Shown here piece by piece: positions 27,510 to 36,643 of a stretch of 64,000 bases of DNA. The DNA is taken from positions 1 through 64,000 of the forward strand of contig CAKZSV010000007.1 of NCBI GenBank assembly GCA_937921485.1. Direction: 5' to 3'. The notes below the pieces were generated by a model, which did no database searches, was not told where the DNA came from, and saw nothing but the letters and a program-made list of their open reading frames with translations. The first letter of the stretch is position 1; every line of letters starts with the position of its first letter. The position numbers and the translations under genes are program-made. Origin of the DNA: an uncultured bacterium (lineage in GTDB: Bacteria > Spirochaetota > UBA4802 > JAGODF01).

Positions 27510-28403
27510 GTGAAAGAAATTCAGGCGATCAAAAGGTTTAAACGGTTCCTTCAAATTGAAAAGGGACTCTCTCCCAATTCGGTGTACTCCTACACGTACG
27601 ATTTGAAAAAGTTCAGCGATTTCCTTTCAAAGGAAAACAAGGACATTCTCACCGCCACGCAGGAAGACATTGTGCGGTTTTTAAAATTTGAAAAAACAAA
27701 GAAGCACAATTCTTCGCGCACCCTCGCGCGTTCACTGGCGGCAATTCGGCAGTTCTACAATTTCATATCCGATACAATGGGCAATATTGAAAACCCCACT
27801 GTAAAGATTGAAACCCCCTCGGTGAAGAAAACGCTTCCCGATTTTCTTTCTATTGAAGAAGTAACCGAGCTTTTCAAATCTATTTCCGAAAACGATATTT
27901 TCGAACTCCGCGATAAAACGATTTTTGAATTGTTGTATTCCTGCGGGCTGCGCATTTCTGAAGCGGTGGAGCTGAAAATGGCCGACATCGATTTTGAAAA
28001 TAGACTTCTGAAAGTAAGAGGGAAGGGCGATAAGGAAAGAATCGTGCCGTTCGGGGATGAGGCGCTCAGGCTTCTCAAGTTGTACAATTCTTCCTCGCGT
28101 CCGTATATTATCGGCGGTCGTCAGAGCGAATTTGTTTTCATAAGCAAGAAAGCCTCGAAGCTGAATAGAAAATCGGTATGGCGTCTCTTGAAGGGGTACG
28201 TAGAAAGGACGAGCATTAATAAAAACATAACGCCCCATACTCTTCGACATTCGTACGCGACACACCTCATTGAAAACGGCGCCGATCTTAGATCCGTTCA
28301 GGAACTTCTCGGACATGTCGATATTTCAACGACGCAGATTTACACGCATCTTGCGCAGAAGAAGCTTAAGGAAATTCATAAAAAATTTCATCCAAAAGGT
28401 TGA
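27510..28403 (+). CDS. site-specific tyrosine recombinase XerC/XerD type
   Basis: Core motifs LLYSCGLRISEAVELKMADID, HTLRHSYATHLIENGADLRSVQELLGHVDISTTQIYTH. Confidence 0.95.
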   Translation: MKEIQAIKRFKRFLQIEKGLSPNSVYSYTYDLKKFSDFLSKENKDILTATQEDIVRFLKFEKTKKHNSSRTLARSLAAIRQFYNFISDTMGNIENPTVKIETPSVKKTLPDFLSIEEVTELFKSISENDIFELRDKTIFELLYSCGLRISEAVELKMADIDFENRLLKVRGKGDKERIVPFGDEALRLLKLYNSSSRPYIIGGRQSEFVFISKKASKLNRKSVWRLLKGYVERTSINKNITPHTLRHSYATHLIENGADLRSVQELLGHVDISTTQIYTHLAQKKLKEIHKKFHPKG

Positions 28404-28405
28404 CT

Positions 28406-29638
28406 ATGCCATCGAATACACGTCGGTATCGATATACTGTGCTATTCCCTGCATGCTTTTTAGTGGCCGCAGGGCTTATTTTTTCATGCACGCCTTCCGA
28501 GAGAATATTTTCCGGACGCGGTGTGAAAGTTTTCGCACATGATAGAAATGTGCGGGTTTTGCTATTCAAAACGAAAGAAGGCGTAACAATTTCATCACAT
28601 GACAAAATTAAGGTGAGTGAAGAGAAAGGGCGCTTTAAGTTTATTTCTGCCGGGAAAAGAGTAATGATACGACCCGAATCGGTCGTCCGCCCGCTGTATA
28701 TTGAATCCTGGAACGAACCGCTTCAGGTGAACGATGCACAATATCGCGGTACGATCTCTTTGCACAATATTGCCGGAAGCCTGTATGTAATTAATTCTTT
28801 AAAGCTGAATGAATATCTCTACGGCGTTGTTCCGGTCGAAATGCCGGCAGACTGGCCGCTGGAAGCCGTCAAAGCTCAGGCGATTGCGGCCCGTACCTAT
28901 GCGCTGTATCATATTATGAAACAAAAGAATATGCTTTTCGATCTGGATGCGACAACAAGTTCCCAGGTTTATAAAGGGATGGATGTTGAAAAGGCTGCGA
29001 GCAATCGGGCGGTGGATGAGACCCGCAGCCTGGTGATGTTGTTTGAAAATGAACCGATCGTGTCGTTTTTCCATTCTACATGCGGCGGAAAGACTGTCGA
29101 TGATCGTTTTGTATGGCAGGGCTCCGACCTGCCATATCTCAAATCGGTTCGCTGTGGCTACTGTTCTGCATCCCCGAACTACTCATGGGATTATACTCTC
29201 AATGTGTTTGAAATCAAGCGTGCGCTTAATCGTCGCTATCCCGAGATACGAACTGTCGATACGATATCTCTGAAAAAAAATCAGGGCAGGGTGAGCAATG
29301 TGGTGGTGCGCCACAGCCACGGCATGGCCAATATGAGCGGCAATGATTTCAGGCTTCTCATTTCGCCGGAGAAGATCAAAAGCCTCGCGTTCGATGTTGA
29401 AAAGCGCGGTCGATCTCTCAATATTTCGGGCCGTGGCTGGGGCCATGGAGTAGGTTTGTGCCAGTGGGGAGCAAGAGGAATGGCAGAAAGCGGAAAAAGC
29501 TTCAAAGAAATACTTTTGCATTATTATCGCAATGTATCGATAAAAAGCATTGACGGGGATACCAGGCATTTCCCAACTATCGCCCGGCGAGTTGCCGATT
29601 CTTTACACAGTAGTTCGGGCGTTATGATTCATGACTGA
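28406..29638 (+). CDS. SpoIID/LytB domain-containing lipoprotein
   Basis: LKLNEYLYGVVPVEMPADWPLEAVKAQAIAARTYAL; TCGGKTVDD; GRGWGHGVGLCQWGARGMAESG. Confidence 0.95.
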   Translation: MPSNTRRYRYTVLFPACFLVAAGLIFSCTPSERIFSGRGVKVFAHDRNVRVLLFKTKEGVTISSHDKIKVSEEKGRFKFISAGKRVMIRPESVVRPLYIESWNEPLQVNDAQYRGTISLHNIAGSLYVINSLKLNEYLYGVVPVEMPADWPLEAVKAQAIAARTYALYHIMKQKNMLFDLDATTSSQVYKGMDVEKAASNRAVDETRSLVMLFENEPIVSFFHSTCGGKTVDDRFVWQGSDLPYLKSVRCGYCSASPNYSWDYTLNVFEIKRALNRRYPEIRTVDTISLKKNQGRVSNVVVRHSHGMANMSGNDFRLLISPEKIKSLAFDVEKRGRSLNISGRGWGHGVGLCQWGARGMAESGKSFKEILLHYYRNVSIKSIDGDTRHFPTIARRVADSLHSSSGVMIHD

Positions 29639-30671
29639 TACACGATTTACTCTTTCTGATTTTGATTTCGACCTGCCGGATGAATATATCGCGCAATATC
29701 CATCTGAAAAAAGAGGTCAATCCCGCCTCTTTGTTATCGATCCTTTGAAAAACTTCCATCATAAAAAATTTGAAGATATACAGGAATTTTTGCGAAACGG
29801 AGATGTGCTGGTGCTCAATACTGCCCGTGTGATACCGGCACGGATAATTTTTAAAAGAGAGAATGCCGGCAAGGTCGAAGTGGTATTGACTCGCAAGCTT
29901 GATACATGTTGCTGGCTTGCTATCACAAACAGAAGTTCACGGCTGAAGGCGGGAGAAACCCTGATTGCTGAACGCGATTCGTCTGTATCAATAACGATTG
30001 AAAGCCGAATTGAAAATTTTTTTCGGATTGGAACATCAGTCGAGTTCGATGAGAAATTATTAAAAAAAATCGGCACAATGCCTTTGCCTCCGTACATAAC
30101 GCGGGAAGCGGAGCCTGATGATGAGGAACGCTATCAGACGGTGTATGCAGAAAAAAGCGGAGCGGTAGCTGCCCCAACGGCTGGTCTTCACTTTACGGAA
30201 AAATTGCTTGCAGAATGCGAATCAAAAGGTATTCATATTGCGAAACTGCATCTTGAGGTATCATGGGGCACATTCAGCCCGGTTCGGAATGAAGATCTGT
30301 CGCTGCATCGGATGCATTCCGAGCGGTATGTGCTACCGGAGGAAACTGCACGCATCATAAACGCAGCGCGAAAAAAGGGTTCGCGGATCATTGCAGTGGG
30401 AACGACATCCTTACGCGTATTGGAGGCAACCTTCAAAAATGATGAAAATATACCGGGAGAGAGCAGTACTGATATTTTCATATATCCGCCAGAAGAGGTT
30501 CGGTCTGCTGATTGCCTGATTACCAATTTTCATACGCCGCGCTCCACGCTTCTTATGCTCGTATGCGCATTCGGGGGGTATGAACTGGTGATGAAGGCAT
30601 ATCGTGAGGCGGTGAGGGAAGGTTACCGGTTTTTTTCCTATGGTGATGCGATGTTTATAGAAAGAAAATGA
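29631..30671 (+). CDS. queA: S-adenosylmethionine:tRNA ribosyltransferase-isomerase
   Basis: FDLPDEYIAQYPSEKRGQSRLFV; TAGLHFTEKLL; LHRMHSERYVLPEETARIINAA; TNFHTPRSTLLMLVCAFGG. Confidence 0.97.
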   Translation: MTDTRFTLSDFDFDLPDEYIAQYPSEKRGQSRLFVIDPLKNFHHKKFEDIQEFLRNGDVLVLNTARVIPARIIFKRENAGKVEVVLTRKLDTCCWLAITNRSSRLKAGETLIAERDSSVSITIESRIENFFRIGTSVEFDEKLLKKIGTMPLPPYITREAEPDDEERYQTVYAEKSGAVAAPTAGLHFTEKLLAECESKGIHIAKLHLEVSWGTFSPVRNEDLSLHRMHSERYVLPEETARIINAARKKGSRIIAVGTTSLRVLEATFKNDENIPGESSTDIFIYPPEEVRSADCLITNFHTPRSTLLMLVCAFGGYELVMKAYREAVREGYRFFSYGDAMFIERK

Positions 30672-30690
30672 TATAAAAGAATGGTTGTTA

Positions 30691-33048
30691 TCACGAAGAT
30701 TTTACAGCAAATCGCAAGGTGATGTCTTTCAGCTTTTTCGATTGCTCCTTCATGGAATCTGCAAAATTTGCCAGAATCTGTGCCGACTGCGCAATTTCCT
30801 GTATGGCTTCGTTTATTTTGCCGACAGCTTTAAGAATCTCAGAGCTTGTCGATTTCTGTTCGCTGGTGGCATTGGCAATCTGGTTTGCCATGGTGTTAAC
30901 ATCTTCAACGTCGTGCATCACCTGTTCGCTGCCGAGAATTTGCTCTTCGGATGAAAGAGCAATCTCTTTGATGAGTTCGGCAGAGCGTTCAATTTTCTGA
31001 ATCATTGCAGTGATTGCTTCTGCCATTTTCAAAACGAGTCTGGCGCCTGTTTCGATGTCGTTCTGGCTTGTGCTGATGAGGCCATGTATTTCCTTGGAAC
31101 TGGTAGATGTGGCATCGGCAAGCTTTGATATTTCTTCGGCAACCACTGCGAATCCTCTTCCGTGCTCTCCTGCGCGAGCCGCTTCTATTGCTGCATTAAG
31201 CGACAGTAAGTTTATCTGATCGGAAATATCATTAATCATGGCGGTGATATCGGTGATCTTGCGGGAGCTTTCGGAAATTTGTTGTATGCTCAATGTTGTT
31301 GCATTCAACATTTCGCCGGTTTTTTTCGCTTCTTCCACGGTGCTCTGTGTATCCCGGCTCACGTTCGTTGAATTTTCACCGACGAGGCGGATGGTTGACA
31401 TGAGCTCTTCCATGGCGGCGCTTGTCTGCGAAACGCGCTGGGCCTGAACGTTTGCAGCGTTCGCAATATTCTCAATGCTTGCGATGAGCTCTTCGTTTGC
31501 CGAAGATGTTTCTTCAATTAATGCCGCCTGGTTTTGGGTAGCATTTTCCATTGAAGAGCTTATATCTGCAAGGGTGCTGGCTTTTTCATTGAGGTCATTG
31601 GTGATGTCCTGTATTTCAGCAACAATTGTTCGGAAGGTGACAATCATGTTGTTAAGTGACTCGATCAATTCATCAATTTCATTTTTTATAGCGTGCTGGT
31701 GAATCTCGCATTTTGAACAGTAGAGTTCTAATTTTTCATCACAGCTTTGAACTGGAGTATCGCCCTCGCCGCAGTAGGTGCCATTGATTCTCCAGCATGC
31801 GCGGTTGCGTGAGCCATGAGCAGGACACTCAGTTTTCGTACACTGTTTTACTTCGTAACACTTATAGTAATGCGGTTGGCGAATAAAAACAGTCAGATCT
31901 CCGGCAGCGACTTTTTTTGCTGTCTCAATAATCGTTCGGAATGGTTTTGTTATTTTCGAAGCAAAATAATTGCTGATAAAAAATAATCCGACGATAAAAC
32001 CGCAAAGCGTTATTATAAGAATCTTAAAAAGAGTATTGATGCTACTGAACAAATCGTCGTAATCAGCAGTTGATACGATGATCCAGTCCCATGGGGCAAA
32101 ATATGAGAAATACGCAACAGCTTTCCTCTGAAATGCTTTGTTATTCAGCGTTGTTGTGAATGAATAGGTGATGGTGCCTTCTCTGGAATTAATAATTTTC
32201 TTTCCGAAATGTTCACCCACGTCGAGGTCTTTTAAACCCAAGATGTTTTTCCCCTTCAAGGTGGGATGCTCGATAAATTGACCAAGAGAGTTTATCACAT
32301 ACACATATCCATTTTGTGATACTCTTGTGCCTTTTATAATGTCAAATATATTTGTTTTTGGTGCCGGTATGCCGATATATAATGCGCCGAGAACTTCGCC
32401 TTTATTGTTGGAAATTGGACGATATTCTGCCATCATCCATTGTCCTACCACCAGAGCTCGTCCTGAAAAAGATTTGTTCTCTTTTATCGTTTTATATACA
32501 ATCGAGTCGGAGGGGATGTATGAATACACCGCGCGTTTTCCTTCTTTATCTTTGACATTGGTGGCAATGCGAATGAGCTTGTTATCATGCAGGCTGAATA
32601 TTGTCGCGGTAGCTCCACCGATGCCAATTTTTTCGGCTACCATATCGACGATGCCGTTATTGTTGTTCAATACAGTATCGCCTCCGCGCAAAATGGGGAG
32701 ATCAGTTGTTGATGTTTCATCAGTGTCCTGATTGATGATTGTAATTTTTTGCGTTTTCGCGGCTAAAGAGAACGGCACGAATTTTGAAAATTGCATTTGC
32801 GCCAATTCTGCAGCCTGCTTGATGCGGCGATTGGCTTCTGCATCGAATTCTTCGCTTTGCTTCTGACAATTGAAAACGATTGAATCAACAGTATTTTGTA
32901 AAGCTGTTGAAGCGACATTCGAAATGGAAAAGCGTGCGAAAGAATATAAAAGAAGCGTGGCGATAATGAGTGGAACAACAGAGGAAAGCATAATCAGGCG
33001 GAATACGTTCCCCCGAATGCCTGAAAACATCTTTTTTGCTATGTTCAT
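30691..33048 (-). CDS. methyl-accepting chemotaxis protein with Cache sensor and Cys-rich two-CW-like insertion
   Basis: TM-Cache N-terminus; [31 protein letters not shown]...[13 protein letters not shown] hairpin [33 protein letters not shown]. Confidence 0.93.
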   Translation of the reverse strand: MNIAKKMFSGIRGNVFRLIMLSSVVPLIIATLLLYSFARFSISNVASTALQNTVDSIVFNCQKQSEEFDAEANRRIKQAAELAQMQFSKFVPFSLAAKTQKITIINQDTDETSTTDLPILRGGDTVLNNNNGIVDMVAEKIGIGGATATIFSLHDNKLIRIATNVKDKEGKRAVYSYIPSDSIVYKTIKENKSFSGRALVVGQWMMAEYRPISNNKGEVLGALYIGIPAPKTNIFDIIKGTRVSQNGYVYVINSLGQFIEHPTLKGKNILGLKDLDVGEHFGKKIINSREGTITYSFTTTLNNKAFQRKAVAYFSYFAPWDWIIVSTADYDDLFSSINTLFKILIITLCGFIVGLFFISNYFASKITKPFRTIIETAKKVAAGDLTVFIRQPHYYKCYEVKQCTKTECPAHGSRNRACWRINGTYCGEGDTPVQSCDEKLELYCSKCEIHQHAIKNEIDELIESLNNMIVTFRTIVAEIQDITNDLNEKASTLADISSSMENATQNQAALIEETSSANEELIASIENIANAANVQAQRVSQTSAAMEELMSTIRLVGENSTNVSRDTQSTVEEAKKTGEMLNATTLSIQQISESSRKITDITAMINDISDQINLLSLNAAIEAARAGEHGRGFAVVAEEISKLADATSTSSKEIHGLISTSQNDIETGARLVLKMAEAITAMIQKIERSAELIKEIALSSEEQILGSEQVMHDVEDVNTMANQIANATSEQKSTSSEILKAVGKINEAIQEIAQSAQILANFADSMKEQSKKLKDITLRFAVKSS

Positions 33049-33125
33049 AACACTAATTATTTCTCAAAGATTATGCACGTGAGAGCTTTCCTCTTTGATA
33101 AAATAACAGAAAATCAGGAAAACGA

Positions 33126-33308
33126 TCAATGTTCTTCCATCTGACTGGTTGCCGGAGGATAAATTCCCTTCGCGCGTCGATAGACTGCGATAGAAAATCT
33201 GATGATGCCGGTGATGACCACCCATACGGCGATAATGGCGCCGATGGCGAACGTCTTATGAAACAATACATGATATTCTTTGATGATGTCGGTAATAAAT
33301 CTATCCAT
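33126..33308 (-). CDS. small single-TM hypothetical protein
   Basis: In-frame Met within ORF 33126..33398 starts MDRFITDIIKEYHVLFHKTFAIGAIIAVWVVITGIIRFSIAVYRRAKG; RBS-like aGGtac upstream on the minus strand. Confidence 0.55.
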   Translation of the reverse strand: MDRFITDIIKEYHVLFHKTFAIGAIIAVWVVITGIIRFSIAVYRRAKGIYPPATSQMEEH

Positions 33309-33483
33309 GAGTACCTCCGCGAAGAAATCAATCGGCTGTGCGCATGCCGTGCATACGTAACGTATGACATGCCTATAAAACCATGGCAGCGCTGTCAATT
33401 GTATTTTACTACATTTAAAAAAAATTGTCGACTGAAAAACACGGGATGCATATTCAAACCAAAAATGGCAGGAGGATTGCAGT

Positions 33484-34080
33484 ATGTCTCAAACATGGAT
33501 TCATGAAACTGCTCAGATTATCGGGAAAGTTAGAATTGGAGATTTCTCATCCGTACTTCCCTTCGCGGTGCTGCGGGGTGATCTGTCGTCAATCGAAATC
33601 GGCAATTATACGAATATTCAGGATCACTGCATGGCACACAGCGATATGGGGCATTATGTCAAACTCGGAAATTTCATCACGGTGGGGCATGGCGCTGTAT
33701 TGCATGGATGTGCGGTGGAGGATTGCTGCGTCATCGGCATGAAATCGGTGCTCATGAACGGTTCCAGAATCGGCAGAGGCTCGATTGTCGCTGTGGGAGC
33801 GGTCGTGAAGGAAGGCATGATTGTCCCGCCGGGCTCGCTTGTGGTAGGAAATCCCGCGGTGATAAAAGAAAAACGATATGCCACATATGCACAAATGATC
33901 GAAAACGCGCTGATTTATTATTTCCTTACGCGGTTTTACCTCAAGGGGATATTGCCCGATGAAAGTGAAGTTGAAAGAATTTATACGCTTTCGAAAAAAA
34001 TGGCTGAAGATTTTGATGCAAAAATCGCACAGGGTTGTTCCATCGAAGAACTCGCGAAGGAAGAATGCTGCCTTGAATAA
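33484..34080 (+). CDS. gamma carbonic anhydrase family protein
   Basis: Left-handed beta-helix hexapeptides; NIQDHCMAHSDMGHYVKLGNFITVGHGAVLHGCAVEDCCVIGMKSVLMNG. Confidence 0.93.
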   Translation: MSQTWIHETAQIIGKVRIGDFSSVLPFAVLRGDLSSIEIGNYTNIQDHCMAHSDMGHYVKLGNFITVGHGAVLHGCAVEDCCVIGMKSVLMNGSRIGRGSIVAVGAVVKEGMIVPPGSLVVGNPAVIKEKRYATYAQMIENALIYYFLTRFYLKGILPDESEVERIYTLSKKMAEDFDAKIAQGCSIEELAKEECCLE

Positions 34081-34098
34081 AAACGAGCAGCAAAATTC

Positions 34099-35436
34099 TT
34101 AAAAAGCTTCGCTGAATGGAGAAAAGCGCATATTCAGCTCGCGCGCGAATCGCGGAAGCGTGCCATCGCTTTTTCGTTGCGCAATGATGATACAGTTATC
34201 TTTTGCCCTGGTGAGCGCAACGTACAAAAGTCTCCGTTCTTCTTCCAGATTGGAAGAGCGATCGGGTATGATGTCATCCGAAATTCCTGCAACAATCACA
34301 GTGCTGAATTCGAGGCCTTTCGAGGCGTGCATTGTCATGAAAGAACTATTTTCAGCTTTCTCGCCGAGCGCTTTTTGAATGATTTCGCCCTGCCAGTTAT
34401 TTCTGAAAAGGATTGCCACCTCGCCCTGCAGGCGCGATAATATATTTTTTATTACGCGGATTTCTTCACCGCGGTCTTTCACCGAGTAGCCGCGCACAAT
34501 GCCACCTTTACCCCGTGCCGACACGAGCTTTTTTTTCGTCCGAAACCGGTTGTGCCGTATAAACTTGTTCGAGAGCGTTACGATTTCCTTTTTCGAACGG
34601 TAGTTCACTCTAAGGGCGATGATGCGCGTTTCAGGAAAATACTTCCGCATATTGACGATATACTCCACCCGCGCGTTTCGAAACCCGTAAATGGATTGCC
34701 AGTCATCGCCCACGACAAAGAGGTTTCGATTTTCGGCTGGCAGAAGGAGATTCAGCAGAAGAAAATTGTCTTCGGATGTATCTTGAAATTCATCGACGAG
34801 AATGTATGAATAACGGCTCGTGACAGTGCGGCGGAAATCAGCATCATTCTGAAGAATGTCGATTGCCTTTGCCATAAGATCGTGAAAATCGAGTACCTCT
34901 TGCGAATTTTTGTATTCGGTATATATGTTGATCACCTCTTCGATTTTATCATAAAGACCGGATGATCGAAGCCGAATAATTTTATCGTGGGAAAGGTTTG
35001 CCCAGTTTGCAATGAGCCGGACGATCAGTCCAATGGGAAAACCAAGGAATTCGTCGAGTTTATTTCTCAGAAGGCCAAGGAGTATCTCCTCCTGTGCGGA
35101 CTCATCGATTACAGAAAATGCGCTTTTCGCAAGAGTATAAGACGTCATCTGATGATATTCCCGTATGAGCGCATAGCAGAACGAATGAAAGGTCCCGGCA
35201 GTTATGCCCGCGCCGGATGTGCCGATGCGATCCACGATTCGTTCTTTTAACTCTTCCGCAGCCTTTCTGCTAAATGTGAGCGCAAGGACCTCCTCCGGTT
35301 TTGCAATAGTATGTCCTATGATGCGTGCGGTTTTTTCGACAAGGCATCTGGTCTTGCCCGTTCCCGCGCCCGCAATTACCAGCGTTATGCCGCCTTCGGG
35401 GGATATTGCGATTGTTTGTTCCCGATTGAATTCCAT
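34099..35436 (-). CDS. compact UvrD/Rep-family ATP-dependent helicase
   Basis: AGAGTGKTRCLVEKTARI, TFHSFCYALIREY, YILVDEFQDTS, VVGDDWQSIYGFRNA, TMHASKGLEFSTVIV, EERRLLYVALTRAK. Confidence 0.92.
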   Translation of the reverse strand: MEFNREQTIAISPEGGITLVIAGAGTGKTRCLVEKTARIIGHTIAKPEEVLALTFSRKAAEELKERIVDRIGTSGAGITAGTFHSFCYALIREYHQMTSYTLAKSAFSVIDESAQEEILLGLLRNKLDEFLGFPIGLIVRLIANWANLSHDKIIRLRSSGLYDKIEEVINIYTEYKNSQEVLDFHDLMAKAIDILQNDADFRRTVTSRYSYILVDEFQDTSEDNFLLLNLLLPAENRNLFVVGDDWQSIYGFRNARVEYIVNMRKYFPETRIIALRVNYRSKKEIVTLSNKFIRHNRFRTKKKLVSARGKGGIVRGYSVKDRGEEIRVIKNILSRLQGEVAILFRNNWQGEIIQKALGEKAENSSFMTMHASKGLEFSTVIVAGISDDIIPDRSSNLEEERRLLYVALTRAKDNCIIIAQRKSDGTLPRFARELNMRFSPFSEAF

Positions 35437-35593
35437 GGTATGATGGCCTCTCATATCTTAATACGATGGAAATGGCCGGCAGAATAATTTTTTTTTCACC
35501 TGATTGTAATTTTTTTTACGATGCACATTACACGGATATTGTTGCACTTGCCGATTCGCTTATTGCGTATGCGATTTCAAGGATAAAATTGTA

Positions 35594-35621
35594 TTGACAA
35601 ATAATTCAGTATTTGTATATT
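35594..35621 (+). promoter_or_regulatory. sigma70-type promoter upstream of 35663 CDS
   Basis: TTGACA - 16 nt - TATATT. Confidence 0.65.
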
Positions 35622-35662
35622 TTTGAATAACGGAATGCAATTTTTTTCCAAAGGAGTGGCTT

Positions 35663-35980
35663 ATGAACGGAGATGCGCTTCTCCAAAACGTTGTGAATAT
35701 TTTCATCATCGCTATCATCCTCGAAGCATCCATTATGGCGATTTTTTCCGTCTCTGCTCTTAAAAACCTCGAATCGAACCGCGCCGTTGAATCGACCCGC
35801 GATATTCTCATCATCATAGTCGCCTTTTTCCTCTGTTATAAAGTCGATCAGCTTCGCGTCTTTTTGCGCACCGGGCTCAATGTTCCCAGAATCATCGATA
35901 TTGCCATCAGCACTCTGGTGATGGCCAGGATGACGCTTTTTATCCGTGCCATCATGGCGCGCCTTAAGGGAGAGGATTAA
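35663..35980 (+). CDS. small membrane protein, hypothetical
   Basis: GGAGTGGCTT-ATG; hydrophobic segments; 105 aa. Confidence 0.65.
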   Translation: MNGDALLQNVVNIFIIAIILEASIMAIFSVSALKNLESNRAVESTRDILIIIVAFFLCYKVDQLRVFLRTGLNVPRIIDIAISTLVMARMTLFIRAIMARLKGED

Positions 35981-36129
35981 TTGCCGCAAAAGAGTGCGTC
36001 TCCCTCGCCGAATAATTGTTTTTTTGCCTATCACGGCAGGGTTGGTCAGCTCGCCTAATTTCTGTTGACATCGTTTCGCGCATCTGTAGTGTGCAACAGT
36101 ACTACATTACAAGATGAGCAGAGCTATAG

Positions 36130-36627
36130 ATGTCGATTACTCCTTCGGAAATATTCAAAAATTCAGCTACCGGAAGCGAGTTCCGTAGCAGGATCATCGC
36201 GCTTGAAGGTGAATTTCCATTCGAATCTGACGATATGATTGAACTGGGTAAGGAATATTTTTCGCGGTATCCCGACAGTTTCAGTGACCGTAAAATGAAT
36301 GAGGTGCACGAAGGATATGCGATAGCTCGAATCTGCATTTTAGAGAAAATGCTTCGCGGCATCGAGCAGGCACATAAGCCGTATATAAGAGAAATATTTG
36401 AAAATATTTCACGAATTGAAGAGTCAATGCAGTCTTTAAAAAAGATTATCAGCAGTGAGAAGCTTGCGGAATATTATGGGATAATGGATGAAAACCTGAG
36501 TACGATAATGGCCGAAATCGAGAACATTCCGAGGGGGATGATAAAGGAGCGCTTTATCGGAGGCATCACAAAATTTTTCAATGTCATGTATCTCATCAAA
36601 TCGAAAATCTGCGCGGAAGCACACTAG
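36130..36627 (+). CDS. hypothetical soluble protein immediately upstream of hybrid kinase
   Basis: 165 aa ORF, TTGACA-TAGTGT promoter-like motif at about 36065-36092; close spacing to the next gene. Confidence 0.65.
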   Translation: MSITPSEIFKNSATGSEFRSRIIALEGEFPFESDDMIELGKEYFSRYPDSFSDRKMNEVHEGYAIARICILEKMLRGIEQAHKPYIREIFENISRIEESMQSLKKIISSEKLAEYYGIMDENLSTIMAEIENIPRGMIKERFIGGITKFFNVMYLIKSKICAEAH

Positions 36628-36643
36628 TCCGGGAAAAGAAATA

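Noticed and set aside
27732-28316. 194-aa minus-strand ORF inside the recombinase gene
   Set aside because: Antisense shadow of the XerC/D-type gene with clear motifs on the plus strand.
27510-28403. Tyrosine recombinase as marker of an integrated mobile element
   Set aside because: Looks like a chromosomal XerC/D-type protein with housekeeping neighbours (SpoIID, queA); no att repeats, phage genes or integron sites seen nearby.
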